Assembly: GCF_009674685.1 (NCBI RefSeq)
Contig: NZ_WKJI01000004.1
Location: forward strand, 156,427 to 220,426
Direction of reading: 5' to 3'
DNA length: 64,000 nucleotides
Source of the DNA: Pedobacter puniceum
GTDB taxonomy: Bacteria > Bacteroidota > Bacteroidia > Sphingobacteriales > Sphingobacteriaceae
Below are positions 53,296 through 62,232 of this stretch, piece by piece. The stretch's first letter is position 1. Every line of letters starts with the position of its first letter. A program made the translations under genes and the position numbers. The notes under the pieces are model-generated. The model made no database searches and had not been told where the DNA came from. It saw nothing but the letters and a program-made list of their open reading frames with translations.

Positions 53296-54510
53296 CTAGT
53301 GCTCTGCCCACTCAATAGAGTCTAAATCAATTCCTTCTTTAAACATTTCCCACAGCGGAGAAAGTTCTCTTAAGTGGTTAACTGCTTTTTTAGTGTTTTC
53401 TATAGCAAAATCAACTTCTTCTTCTGTTGTAAAGCGTCCTAATCCAAATCTGATAGAAGAATGTGCTAAATCATCAGATAAACCAAGATTTTTAAGAACA
53501 TAAGAAGGCTCTAAAGATGCTGATGTACAAGCAGAACCAGAAGAAACTGCCATATCTTTCATAGCCATCATTAATCCTTCACCTTCAACATATTTGAAAG
53601 AGATGTTAGTTGTATGTGGCAATCTGTTTTGTTTGTTACCATTAACGTAAGACTCTTCTAGTTCTAATAAACTATTTTCTAGTTTATCTCTTAACGCAGA
53701 GAGTCTTTTAGCATCTTGTTCCATTTCTAACTGGCAAAGTTCACAAGCTTTACCAAAACCTACAATACCGGGAACATTTAATGTGCCAGAACGCATGCCT
53801 CTTTCGTGGCCACCACCATCCATTTGGGATGTTACTTTAACTCTTGGATTTTTTCTTCTTACGTAAAGTGCACCAACACCTTTTGGTCCATACATTTTAT
53901 GACCTGTAAAAGCCATCAAATCAATACCATCTTCATTTACATTAACAGGTATTTTACCCACTGCTTGAGTAGCATCAGAGAAAAACAATGCACCGTGTTT
54001 ATGTGCTATAGCAGAAATTTCTTTTATAGGTTGGATAACCCCAATCTCGTTGTTTCCGTACATTACAGAAACTAAGATGGTTTGCGGAGTCATAGCAGCC
54101 TCTAATTTTTGTAAATCTAATAAGCCATCAGATTCTACTTCAAGATAGGTAACCTGAGCTCCTAGTTTTTCTAGGTGTTTACAAGTATCTAAAACGGCTT
54201 TATGCTCTGTAGTTAAGGTAATGATGTGATTACCTTTGTCTTTATACATTTCATAAACGCCTTTGATAGCTAAGTTGTCTGATTCTGTTGCACCAGATGT
54301 AAAAATAATTTCTTTTTCTGAAGCCCCAATCAATTTTGCAACTTGTTCACGAGCATAATCAACAGCCTCTTCTGCAACCCAACCAAATGGATGGTTTCTG
54401 CTAGCAGCATTTCCAAATTTTTGAGTAAAATAAGGTAACATCGCTTCAAGAACCCTTGGGTCCATAGGCGTTGTGGCATTATTATCTAGATATATAGGTG
54501 TAGTTAACAT
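53296..54510 (-). CDS. iscS: cysteine desulfurase
   Basis: The 404-residue PLP enzyme takes sulfur from cysteine for iron-sulfur clusters and thio-tRNAs. The start [19 protein letters not shown], the PLP lysine Lys205 in [11 protein letters not shown] and the catalytic Cys328 in [17 protein letters not shown] are present, with the [16 protein letters not shown]-terminal pattern of the IscS group. It is the first gene of the isc unit and has a -7 box upstream. No iscR, hscB or ferredoxin gene is nearby. Confidence 0.96.
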   Translation of the reverse strand: MLTTPIYLDNNATTPMDPRVLEAMLPYFTQKFGNAASRNHPFGWVAEEAVDYAREQVAKLIGASEKEIIFTSGATESDNLAIKGVYEMYKDKGNHIITLTTEHKAVLDTCKHLEKLGAQVTYLEVESDGLLDLQKLEAAMTPQTILVSVMYGNNEIGVIQPIKEISAIAHKHGALFFSDATQAVGKIPVNVNEDGIDLMAFTGHKMYGPKGVGALYVRRKNPRVKVTSQMDGGGHERGMRSGTLNVPGIVGFGKACELCQLEMEQDAKRLSALRDKLENSLLELEESYVNGNKQNRLPHTTNISFKYVEGEGLMMAMKDMAVSSGSACTSASLEPSYVLKNLGLSDDLAHSSIRFGLGRFTTEEEVDFAIENTKKAVNHLRELSPLWEMFKEGIDLDSIEWAEH

Positions 54511-54545
54511 CTTGTTTATTATTTAGAATTATTTTAAATCAACAA

Positions 54546-54553
54546 CAAAGATA
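54546..54553 (-). promoter_or_regulatory. -7 box of iscS
   Basis: TATCTTTG on the minus strand, exact TAnnTTTG match, 35 bases upstream of the ATG. Confidence 0.55.
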
Positions 54554-54631
54554 AGAAAAAAGTTTTGTAGAGGTTATATATATTGTCTATACAGATATAG
54601 GTAAATTGGTCATAAAAATGCAATTTTGAAT

Positions 54632-55033
54632 ATGAAGAAATTAGACCATGTAGGTATTGCAGTCAAAGATTTAAAAGAGGCAATTTCTGTTTTTGAGACT
54701 ATTTTAAATACTAAAGTTTATAAAGAAGAAGATGTTCCGGAACAACAGGTGAAAACGGTCTTTTTGCAAGCTGGAGAAAGCAAAATAGAACTTTTACATG
54801 CATTAAGTGATGAAAGTGCTATTGCTAAATTCTTAAATAAAAAGGGTGAGGGTATACATCATTTAGCTTTTGAGGTTGATGATATTTTTGCAGAGATAAA
54901 AAGATTGCAGGCTTTGGGATATGAGCTGATTAATTCTGAACCCAGAAAGGGGGCTGATGATAAATGGATTGCCTTCTTACATCCTAAGAATACTCATGGT
55001 GTTTTAATAGAGATTTGCCAGAAAATAAGGTAA
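54632..55033 (+). CDS. mce: methylmalonyl-CoA epimerase
   Basis: The 133-residue glyoxalase-fold protein starts MKKLDHVGIAVKDLKEAI with the first metal-binding histidine at position 6. GEGIHHLAFEVDDI holds another, and LHPKNTHGVLIEICQK gives the end with the metal-binding glutamate. It interconverts the two methylmalonyl-CoA epimers in the propionate-succinate route. ATG at 54632 is preferred to a TTG two codons before. No methylmalonyl-CoA mutase gene is adjacent. Confidence 0.9.
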   Translation: MKKLDHVGIAVKDLKEAISVFETILNTKVYKEEDVPEQQVKTVFLQAGESKIELLHALSDESAIAKFLNKKGEGIHHLAFEVDDIFAEIKRLQALGYELINSEPRKGADDKWIAFLHPKNTHGVLIEICQKIR

Positions 55034-55054
55034 TTCAAAAAAAAGTAGAATTCA

Positions 55055-55087
55055 TTTGATAATTCAGATAATAAATTAATATATTTG
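55055..55087 (+). promoter_or_regulatory. promoter of rpmE2
   Basis: TTTG (55055-55058), 21-base spacer, TATATTTG (55080-55087): a full match to the Bacteroidetes consensus. The leader to the ATG is about 30 bases and contains two copies of ACTGAAA, once each after a GG or GGA, and a purine-rich AAAGGA. Confidence 0.75.
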
Positions 55088-55125
55088 CCCCTCTTAAAAA
55101 TGGGACTGAAAGGAACTGAAATATA

Positions 55126-55374
55126 ATGAAAAAAGATTTGCATCCATCAAACTACAGATTAGTTGTTTTTAAAGACATGTCTAACGAATATGCTTTTTTA
55201 ACTAAATCTTGTATCAATACAAATGAAACCGTTAAATGGGAAGACGGTAATGAGTACCCTCTAGTTAAATTAGAGATTTCTCATACTTCACATCCTTTCT
55301 ATACTGGTAAAATGAAGTTAGTAGATACTGCAGGACGTATTGATAAATTCAAAAATCGTTACGCAAAAAAATAA
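55126..55374 (+). CDS. rpmE2: 50S ribosomal protein L31 type B
   Basis: This 82-residue ribosomal protein matches the type B form of L31: [60 protein letters not shown], read here by its parts [13 protein letters not shown] and [13 protein letters not shown]. The four zinc cysteines of type A L31 are absent. It is monocistronic with a complete promoter and terminator. Confidence 0.96.
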   Translation: MKKDLHPSNYRLVVFKDMSNEYAFLTKSCINTNETVKWEDGNEYPLVKLEISHTSHPFYTGKMKLVDTAGRIDKFKNRYAKK

Positions 55375-55398
55375 TTTTATAAAAAAGATATTTTTTAT

Positions 55399-55430
55399 AA
55401 AGTCTCGGCTAATTTGTCGGGACTTTTTTG
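55399..55430 (+). terminator. terminator after rpmE2
   Basis: AAAGTCTCGGC pairs with GTCGGGACTTT (two wobble pairs) around a short loop and is followed by T tracts. Confidence 0.82.
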
Positions 55431-55442
55431 TTTTTTTGCAGC

Positions 55443-56627
55443 ATGGCAGTCATTCTATTTGATGATCAATCCAGGGAAAGTTTATCCCCTTTGACATTTA
55501 CCCGCCCAGTTGCAGACCTTAGAATTGGTATACTCACCATATCAAAAAAATGGGAACACTATTTGCATCAGCAATCATCTTACTTAACCGAAGACTATCT
55601 TAAGGTAAAATTTCCAACCATTATTGAAGCTCATAATATTTTTGTTAATGGTTCTATTCTTCCTAATCAATCCTTATTAGAAGCAATTGATGCTTTAAAA
55701 GAAGCTGAGCTCTTGATTAAAGATAGTGTAGTTCTAGCTATTAAATTAGTTGAAGCCGATGCAAGAACTTTTAATCTTCAAGATTTAGGTAAATACGCTC
55801 GGATAAATTTTGAAGGAACTTTTACCAAATTGCTTTACCCTGAAGATATTTTTAAATATAACGATCAAGAGATAAGAGCAGATTTTGATTTGTTAACTAA
55901 AAACAGAACATCAGCTACTTTAAGCAGTACCAATACTATTATAGGCGAGCATATTTTTGTTGAAGAAGGTGTTGAAGCAGAGTGTTCTTCATTTAATACC
56001 AAAAATGGGCCTATTTATTTGGGTAAAAATGCTCAGGTTTGGGAAGGTACACATATAAGAGGAAGTTTTGCATTGTGTCATGACTCTCAGGTAAAAATGG
56101 GGGGTAAAATATACGGAGGTACAACTATTGGTCCTTATTCTAGAGTAGGGGGAGAGATTAATAATGCAGTTATCTGGGGGCATTCATCAAAAGGGCATGA
56201 TGGTTATTTAGGAAACTCGGTATTAGGAGAGTGGTGTAATATAGGTGCAGATTCTAATAACTCTAACCTCAAAAATAATTATGATGAGGTAAAGTTATGG
56301 GATTACAACAGTCAAAGATTTAGAAAAACAGGGTTACAATTTTGTGGTTTAATTATGGCAGACCATGCTAAATGTGGTATTAATACCATGTTTAATACCG
56401 GAACTGTAGTTGGGGTAAGTGCTAATATATTTGGTGCTGGTTTCCCTAGAAATTTTGTGCCTGATTTTGCTTGGGGAGGTTCGCATGGTTTTGAGGTTTA
56501 CCAACTAAAGAAAATGTTTACTACCGCTGAGGAAGTTTTTAAAAGAAGAAACAGCGTTTTTAACGATGTTGAAAAAGATATTTTAACACATATTTTTAAT
56601 AATACAGAAGCATACAGAAGATTTTAA
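55443..56627 (+). CDS. GlmU-family putative sugar nucleotidyltransferase
   Basis: The 394-residue protein is of the Bacteroidetes GlmU-like family. It has an N-terminal domain (VILFDDQSRESLSPLTFTRPVADLRIGIL) and a C-terminal left-handed beta-helix (from ~165) with hexapeptide-like rungs (GPIYLGKNAQVWEGTHIRG, KIYGGTTIGPYSRVGG). True GlmU makes UDP-GlcNAc; in this group the pyrophosphorylase motif LAAGxGTRM is absent, so the activity is unproven. It precedes tpiA by one base, so the two are probably co-transcribed. ATG at 55443 is the only reasonable start. Confidence 0.82.
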   Translation: MAVILFDDQSRESLSPLTFTRPVADLRIGILTISKKWEHYLHQQSSYLTEDYLKVKFPTIIEAHNIFVNGSILPNQSLLEAIDALKEAELLIKDSVVLAIKLVEADARTFNLQDLGKYARINFEGTFTKLLYPEDIFKYNDQEIRADFDLLTKNRTSATLSSTNTIIGEHIFVEEGVEAECSSFNTKNGPIYLGKNAQVWEGTHIRGSFALCHDSQVKMGGKIYGGTTIGPYSRVGGEINNAVIWGHSSKGHDGYLGNSVLGEWCNIGADSNNSNLKNNYDEVKLWDYNSQRFRKTGLQFCGLIMADHAKCGINTMFNTGTVVGVSANIFGAGFPRNFVPDFAWGGSHGFEVYQLKKMFTTAEEVFKRRNSVFNDVEKDILTHIFNNTEAYRRF

Positions 56628-56628
56628 A

Positions 56629-57396
56629 ATGAGAAAAAAAATAGTTGCAGGAAACTGGAAAATGAATAAAGATTATACCGAGGGAATGAGCTTATTTTCT
56701 GAGGTAATAAATATGGTAAATGATGAGGTACAAGGCCAACAAGAAGTTGTGGTTTGCGCTCCTTTTATTCATTTATATAGCTTAGTAGCTTTAGGTAAAG
56801 GTAGCCAGAAAGTTTTTGTTGGTGCACAAAATTGTCATCAAGAAGAAGCTGGTGCATATACTGGCGAAATTTCTGCTGGTATGCTAACATCTATTGGTGT
56901 TCAGTATGTAATTTTAGGACATTCAGAACGTCGCCAGTATTTTGGTGAAGATAATGCGCTATTAGCAAAGAAAACTGATGTAGCTTTAAAGAACAACCTA
57001 AAGCCTATATTTTGTATAGGGGAAACTTTAGATGAACGTGAAAGTGGTAAGCATTTCGACATTATAAAATCGCAGTTAGCAGAAGCTACTTTTCATTTAT
57101 CAGCGGCTGATTTTTCAAAATTAGTAATTGCTTATGAACCTGTTTGGGCTATTGGCACAGGCGTTACAGCTTCTTCAGAGCAAGCTCAAGAAGTACATGC
57201 TTTTATCAGAAAAGAAATAGCTGCTAAATATGGTGAGGCTGTTGCAGAGGCAACAACTATTTTATATGGTGGTAGTTGTAACCCTAAAAATGCGGCAGAA
57301 TTATTTGCTCAAGCAGATATTGATGGTGGATTAATAGGTGGCGCATCGTTAAAATCAAGAGACTTTTTAGATATCGTAAAAGTTTTTAATCAATAA
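56629..57396 (+). CDS. tpiA: triosephosphate isomerase
   Basis: The 255-residue glycolytic enzyme interconverts dihydroxyacetone phosphate and glyceraldehyde 3-phosphate. The active-site residues Lys11 (AGNWKMN), His98 (LGHSERR) and Glu170 (AYEPVWAIGTG) and the phosphate loop LYGGSCNPKNA are present. The start is one base after the GlmU-like gene stop. Confidence 0.97.
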   Translation: MRKKIVAGNWKMNKDYTEGMSLFSEVINMVNDEVQGQQEVVVCAPFIHLYSLVALGKGSQKVFVGAQNCHQEEAGAYTGEISAGMLTSIGVQYVILGHSERRQYFGEDNALLAKKTDVALKNNLKPIFCIGETLDERESGKHFDIIKSQLAEATFHLSAADFSKLVIAYEPVWAIGTGVTASSEQAQEVHAFIRKEIAAKYGEAVAEATTILYGGSCNPKNAAELFAQADIDGGLIGGASLKSRDFLDIVKVFNQ

Positions 57397-57415
57397 TCTT
57401 AATCTTACTATTTCA

Positions 57416-57456
57416 AAACTTACAGTATATTTATCAATAGCTGTAAGTTTTTTTTT
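57416..57456 (+). terminator. terminator after tpiA
   Basis: AAACTTACAG pairs with CTGTAAGTTT around 15 bases, followed by nine T. Confidence 0.88.
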
Positions 57457-57472
57457 GCCATAAATTATCATC

Positions 57473-58309
57473 ATGAACTATTACGAATTGGTATTTACCC
57501 TTATTTCTACCGAAGATTTTCATCAAGACTTGTTAATTAATGAACTCGCAGGAATCGGTTTCGATACATTTGAAGAAACAGACTTGGGTTTTAAGGCCTA
57601 TATTAAATCAGCGGATTTTAATAAGGATGAGTTAGACCAAGCTTTAAGTGCTTATTATGAAATGTTTACTTTTAAATATGAGATTAACCTTATCCCACAA
57701 AAAAACTGGAATGAAGTATGGGAAAGTAACTTTTCTCCGATAGAACTAGCTAATCAAGTTTATATAAGAGCAACTTTTCATGAGCCTAAGCCATATTTTC
57801 CATATGAAATTGTGATAGATCCTAAAATGGCTTTTGGTACAGGGCATCATCAAACCACGGTTTTAATGTTGGAGTGGTTGTTAGAAACCGAGCTTAAAGA
57901 TAAAAGTATTTTGGATATGGGTTGTGGTACAGGTATTTTGGCTATTCTGGCTTCTAAATTAGGTGCAAAAGAGGTAGATGCTATAGATTATGATGAATTA
58001 AGTTATGATAGTGCTTTAGAGAATGCAGCACTTAATAATATTCAAAATCTTACCGCTATTTGTGGTTCTAAAGAAGCTATCCCAAATAAGATTTATGATG
58101 TTATTTTGGCTAATATCAATAGGAACATTTTGTTAGAACAGATAGATAGATATGCCACCGCTTTAAAAGAAGGTGGCGAGCTTTTTATGAGTGGTTTCTA
58201 CAAAGAGCCAGATTTAGAAATCATTATTGATAAAGCAAGAAAGCATGATTTGAAATTTATATCGCATAAAGAATTAAACAATTGGATTTCGGCTAAATTT
58301 ATAAAATAA
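57473..58309 (+). CDS. prmA: ribosomal protein L11 methyltransferase
   Basis: The 278-residue SAM methyltransferase trimethylates L11. The N-terminal substrate domain (1-~110) precedes FGTGHHQTTVLMLEWLL, motif I ILDMGCGTGILAILASKLGA, and the ANINRNIL motif (D/N-P-P-Y equivalent) typical of PrmA. It is followed by mpl after five bases. Confidence 0.92.
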   Translation: MNYYELVFTLISTEDFHQDLLINELAGIGFDTFEETDLGFKAYIKSADFNKDELDQALSAYYEMFTFKYEINLIPQKNWNEVWESNFSPIELANQVYIRATFHEPKPYFPYEIVIDPKMAFGTGHHQTTVLMLEWLLETELKDKSILDMGCGTGILAILASKLGAKEVDAIDYDELSYDSALENAALNNIQNLTAICGSKEAIPNKIYDVILANINRNILLEQIDRYATALKEGGELFMSGFYKEPDLEIIIDKARKHDLKFISHKELNNWISAKFIK

Positions 58310-58314
58310 AAATT

Positions 58315-59682
58315 TTGAGAGTACATTTTATTGCCATTGGTGGTGCAGCTATGCATAATTTAGCCATTGCACTACATTTAAAAGGGTTTAAGGTTACAGG
58401 TTCTGATGATGTTGTTTATGAACCATCAAAATCTAGGTTAAACAAGTATGGTTTGTTGCCTGTAAAAGAAGGTTGGAATGAAGCAAATATTAGTGCCGAG
58501 CTTGATGCTGTTATTTTAGGGATGCATGCTAAAGCAGATAATCCTGAACTTTTAAAAGCTCAAGAATTAAATATCCCTATTTATTCTTATCCAGAATATA
58601 TCTATGAGCAATCAAAACAAAAGAAAAGAATAGTTGTAGGAGGTAGTCATGGTAAAACAACTATTACTTCTATGATTTTGCATGTGCTAAAGTATCATCA
58701 AAAGGATTTTGATTATTTAGTTGGGGCACAAATAGAAGGTTTTGATAATATGGTAGGCTTATCCAATGCTCCTTTAATCATAATTGAAGGAGATGAGTAT
58801 TTAGCATCTCCTATAGACAGAAGGCCTAAGTTTCACTTATATAAAGCGCATGTAGGTATTATAAGTGGAGTAGCTTGGGATCATATTAATGTTTTTCCAA
58901 CTTTTGAAAATTATAAAGAGCAGTTTACAAAGTTTATCGATACCCTAGAGCCAAATGGTACGCTTATTTATTGTGAAGATGATGCAGAGCTTAAAGCTTT
59001 GGTAGAAAAATATGATAACAATAAATCTTTAAATATTTATCCATACCAAGCTCATGATGCTATTATAAAATCTGGTAAAACTTTTCTTTTAGTTAATGAA
59101 AATGAGGAACTGCCTTTAGAAATTTTTGGTGCACACAACCTTATGAATTTAAATGCGGCTAAATTAGCTTGTTTAGAAGCTGGTGTTACCGAGGGAGAAT
59201 TTTATGAAGCTATAAAGTATTTTAAAGGAGCCGCAAGGAGATTAGAGAAATTAGCAGAAAACGAGCATACGGTTATTTATAAAGATTTTGCACACTCGCC
59301 ATCAAAGCTTAAAGCTACGGTTGGAGCTGTTAAGCAGCAATTTCCTGAAAGAAAATTAATTGCTTGTATAGAATTGCATACTTTTTCTAGCTTAAACAGA
59401 AACTTTTTAAATGAATATGCGTATACGTTAAACCAAGCTGATTATGCTATTGTCTTTATTGATGATAAAACATTAAAACAGAAAGGGATGCAAGCTTTTA
59501 CGGCACAAGAAATTCTGGATGCTTTTAAATCAGAAGATATTAAATTTTTTAATCAGCCTGAAAAAATAAAAGAATACTTATTAACGTTTCAGTTAAGAGA
59601 TGTTAATCTGTTATTAATGAGCTCGGGTAACTTTGGAGGTATTGATTTAGTTACATTGGCAAATAAATTGCTAATCAATTAA
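58315..59682 (+). CDS. mpl: UDP-N-acetylmuramate:L-Ala-D-Glu-meso-DAP ligase (murein recycling)
   Basis: The 455-residue Mur-ligase family enzyme attaches recycled tripeptide to UDP-MurNAc. The N-terminal HFIAIGGAAMHNLAIALHLKGFKVTGSDD Rossmann region, ATP loop VGGSHGKTTITSMIL, IEGDEYLASPIDRRPKF and AHSPSKLKATVGAVK are characteristic of Mpl rather than MurC. The start is TTG at 58315; no ATG is available before the conserved first strand. It lies close behind prmA. Confidence 0.92.
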   Translation: MRVHFIAIGGAAMHNLAIALHLKGFKVTGSDDVVYEPSKSRLNKYGLLPVKEGWNEANISAELDAVILGMHAKADNPELLKAQELNIPIYSYPEYIYEQSKQKKRIVVGGSHGKTTITSMILHVLKYHQKDFDYLVGAQIEGFDNMVGLSNAPLIIIEGDEYLASPIDRRPKFHLYKAHVGIISGVAWDHINVFPTFENYKEQFTKFIDTLEPNGTLIYCEDDAELKALVEKYDNNKSLNIYPYQAHDAIIKSGKTFLLVNENEELPLEIFGAHNLMNLNAAKLACLEAGVTEGEFYEAIKYFKGAARRLEKLAENEHTVIYKDFAHSPSKLKATVGAVKQQFPERKLIACIELHTFSSLNRNFLNEYAYTLNQADYAIVFIDDKTLKQKGMQAFTAQEILDAFKSEDIKFFNQPEKIKEYLLTFQLRDVNLLLMSSGNFGGIDLVTLANKLLIN

Positions 59683-59758
59683 TTTTCATGTTATTTTTGA
59701 TGCTTATTAAATTTTTTATAAATTTAAAAGTTAAAAAAATTTTTTAGTAAGGTTAAAG

Positions 59759-60100
59759 ATGAAGTTATTAGGTAAAAAAATCAGATTATTAAGACACCAA
59801 AAAGGGTGGAGCCAGGAAGATGTTTCTAAGCAATTGGATATTTCTATTCCTGCATTTTCAAAAATTGAAACAGGAATTACGGATGTTAACTTATCAAGAT
59901 TAGAGCAAATTTCTGCTTTATTTGATATGACAGTAGTACAATTGTTAACTTATAATGATCCAGAGCAGGAATTAAAATACGCGTCTGACTTAGAGGTGAT
60001 TACTAAAAAATTGCAGGAAAGAGAAGCAGAAGTTATTGATCTTCAGAAAAAAGTAATTGAGCTTTATGAAGAGATAAGAAATATGAAATCATTTGCATAA
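59759..60100 (+). CDS. XRE-family helix-turn-helix regulator with C-terminal coiled coil
   Basis: The 113-residue protein has an HTH_3 domain at 5-60 (KKIRLLRHQKGWSQEDVSKQLDISIPAFSKIETG) and a short helical coiled-coil tail (~75-110, LEVITKKLQEREAEVIDLQKKVIELYEEI), read here in parts. The tail suggests dimerisation. The target is unknown. It stands alone between mpl and a convergent GNAT-like gene. Confidence 0.86.
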   Translation: MKLLGKKIRLLRHQKGWSQEDVSKQLDISIPAFSKIETGITDVNLSRLEQISALFDMTVVQLLTYNDPEQELKYASDLEVITKKLQEREAEVIDLQKKVIELYEEIRNMKSFA

Positions 60101-60114
60101 CAAGGTAAAGAAAT

Positions 60115-60140
60115 AAAAAAAGGGCTTAAGCCCTTTTTTT
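60115..60140. terminator. bidirectional terminator, perfect 26-base palindrome
   Basis: Seven A, GGGCTTAAGCCC and seven T form a perfect palindrome between the XRE gene and the convergent gene; the last two bases belong to that gene's stop codon. Confidence 0.88.
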
Positions 60141-61257
60141 ATTTAAATATATACCGCATGGTGGCATGTTTTTTTCCAAATTTTGCCCCAGTTGCTTCAT
60201 GAATTGCTAACATTTTATCATTAAAATCTCCTACCCAAGAAAGTTCAAGTTCTTCATATTGGTTCTTCGGGATTACATATTCTTTGAGTTTAATAAAAAG
60301 AGCAGATTCTAATCCGTGTTTTTGAAACTTCTCTTTTGTACCCATTACAATGGCCCTCATTCTGTTTACGCCCTTCATTTTATAGTAAAGGAATTTTAGT
60401 TTTTCTATAATTCCTAATTTACCTTTAAGAGGTTTAATCATGAGGTTGGCATCAGGTAATATCACCACAAAAGAGGCGGGTTCATCGTTAACATAAGCAA
60501 ACCAGATAAGTTTTGGGTCCATTATAAGCTTCATTTTATTAAAGCTTTCTAGAACAGTTTCGTATTTTATAGGAGAGAAGTTTGGAAAATTTTTCCAGGC
60601 ATCATTGTAAATTTCCATAAAATCTCCTGCAAATTTATTGAACTCTTTAACTTCAAGATGCCTGAAGGTGTAGCCGTCTTTTTTTGCAACCCAATTAGCA
60701 ATTTTTGTAAAACGTTCAGGGAAAGGTTTTTTTACTGCCAAATGGTTAGTAATCTGCTCATACATGGTTTTAAAGCCATAATCTTCAAAATGTTTTTTAT
60801 AGTAAGGCTTATGGTAATTCATGCCATAAGAAGGATGTGTATAGCCATCTATCAATAAACCCCAAAAATTGTCGTTTTCACCAAAGTTAATTGGACCATC
60901 CATGGCTTGCATGCCATTACTTTTTAGCCAATTTTGTGCGGTATCAAATAAAAGTTTAAAAGCTTCTTTATCATCAATACACTCTATAAAACCTATACCA
61001 CCTGTAGCTTGTTCAAAAGTGTAAGCCTTTTTATCATTTATAAAAGCTGCAATTCTGCCAATGCAGGTTTTTCCGTTATATAAAAGCCAACGTGTAACTT
61101 TACCGTGATTATGGAAATTGTTTTTCTTAGGATCGAATACAGCTTCAATATCTTGGTCTAATGGGCAAACCCAATGTTCATCGTCTTTATAAATAGCTTT
61201 TGCAACGTCTAAAAACTGTTTTTTGTCTTTTGTAGAGCTTACCTCTTTTATTAGCAT
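60139..61257 (-). CDS. GNAT-like N-acetyltransferase (YghO-like)
   Basis: The 372-residue protein resembles the YghO-like GNAT family: KAIYKDDEHWVCPLDQDIEAVFDPKKNNF at the start, DGPINFGENDNFWGLLIDGY in the middle and a second acetyltransferase-like half (FVVILPDANLMIKPLKGK, ELELSWVGDFNDKMLAIHEATGAKFGKKHATMRY). The function is unknown. Seen only as two GNAT-like halves; I cannot name substrate residues. Confidence 0.72.
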   Translation of the reverse strand: MLIKEVSSTKDKKQFLDVAKAIYKDDEHWVCPLDQDIEAVFDPKKNNFHNHGKVTRWLLYNGKTCIGRIAAFINDKKAYTFEQATGGIGFIECIDDKEAFKLLFDTAQNWLKSNGMQAMDGPINFGENDNFWGLLIDGYTHPSYGMNYHKPYYKKHFEDYGFKTMYEQITNHLAVKKPFPERFTKIANWVAKKDGYTFRHLEVKEFNKFAGDFMEIYNDAWKNFPNFSPIKYETVLESFNKMKLIMDPKLIWFAYVNDEPASFVVILPDANLMIKPLKGKLGIIEKLKFLYYKMKGVNRMRAIVMGTKEKFQKHGLESALFIKLKEYVIPKNQYEELELSWVGDFNDKMLAIHEATGAKFGKKHATMRYIFK

Positions 61258-61277
61258 TATGAAATATTAAGCAGAAA

Positions 61278-61306
61278 TAAAAAAAGCATTCCATATAGAA
61301 ATGCTT
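61278..61306 (-). terminator. terminator after the small acidic gene
   Basis: AAGCATT pairs with AATGCTT around nine bases; seven T follow on the minus strand. Confidence 0.75.
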
Positions 61307-61330
61307 ACAGATATATTTTATTTATGATGA

Positions 61331-61510
61331 TTAAAAATCATCATCATCGTCAAAGTCGTTAAAATCGTCTATTCCACCCAAATCATCCAAAGGAAGGTCA
61401 AAATCATCCTCTTCTTCATCCATGAATTTGTTGTTGGCTTTAGAGTCTTCAGGTTTATCTAACCCTGAGTTCTCACTGTTCTTCGATAATGGTTTTTTAG
61501 GAGTTTTCAT
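61331..61510 (-). CDS. small acidic protein, 59 residues
   Basis: An ATG-to-TAA frame encodes MKTPKKPLSKNSENSGLDKP at the start and continues into a strongly acidic C-terminal half (FMDEEEDDFDLPLDDLGGID, ending in five Asp and a Phe). It is easy to miss because it is under 60 codons. Support: a good ATG, a terminator directly downstream, and non-random composition. The basic head and acidic tail recall small Bacteroidetes proteins found near scpB, but I cannot name a family. It lies 139 bases downstream of scpB on the same strand. Confidence 0.65.
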   Translation of the reverse strand: MKTPKKPLSKNSENSGLDKPEDSKANNKFMDEEEDDFDLPLDDLGGIDDFNDFDDDDDF

Positions 61511-61649
61511 GAATTTAAATTTTACTCTTAGCTCTATTAAAGTTAATAAGATTTTATAAATATTTAAACAACAATTTTTTTGTTTTTGTTGCGAATTGAT
61601 ACCTCAAAAATAGAAGGAAATTCTAAATCCAAAAAATGAAAAGCATAAA

Positions 61650-62213
61650 TTATTCATTTTTTTCTCCTATTTCTGATGACTCTGTACTTTCTAAATCTTT
61701 CAACTGAGGGAGGTCTAATACCGAGTTTATCCCGAAATAGTCTAAGAAATAAGTACTTAAGTTATACAAAAGTGGTCTGCCGGGGCTATTAGCCTTGCCT
61801 GCAATGGTGATAAAATCTTTTTCTAACAATTTTTGAATGGTATAATCGCAGCTAACACCTCTTATTTGTTCTATTTCTAGTTTTGTAATAGGTTGTCTGT
61901 ATGCAATAATGGCTAGGGTTTCTAAAGATGCTTGGCTCAACTTTTTCTTAGACCGCTGTATATAAAGCTGTTGTAGTATGGGTTGAGTTTCTTTTTTAGT
62001 TAAAAACTGATAGCCTCCACCCGTTTTAGCTAGTTCAATTGCAGATTCTTCTTGAGCATATCTGTTCTGAATGTTGCTTATATGAGCAAGAACTTCTGCA
62101 TCGCTAATATCCTCTTGCAAGGTTATCTGTAAACAAGCTACAATCTCTTCTAAGCGTATACTGGTATCAGAAGCAAAAATAAGTGCTTCAATATATTTTT
62201 CTGTCATACTCAT
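61650..62213 (-). CDS. scpB: SMC-Scp complex subunit ScpB
   Basis: The 187-residue protein has the two winged-helix domains of ScpB (1-~85 and ~95-165): YIEALIFASDTSIRLEEIVACL, the LSQASLETLAIIAYRQPITKLEIEQIRGVSCDYTIQKLLEKDFI core and GRPLLYNLSTYFLDYFGI. ScpB works with SMC and ScpA in chromosome segregation. scpA is not adjacent. mqnC lies 19 bases upstream, so both are probably co-transcribed. Confidence 0.93.
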   Translation of the reverse strand: MSMTEKYIEALIFASDTSIRLEEIVACLQITLQEDISDAEVLAHISNIQNRYAQEESAIELAKTGGGYQFLTKKETQPILQQLYIQRSKKKLSQASLETLAIIAYRQPITKLEIEQIRGVSCDYTIQKLLEKDFITIAGKANSPGRPLLYNLSTYFLDYFGINSVLDLPQLKDLESTESSEIGEKNE

Positions 62214-62232
62214 GTACTACAAAGAAAAAAAA

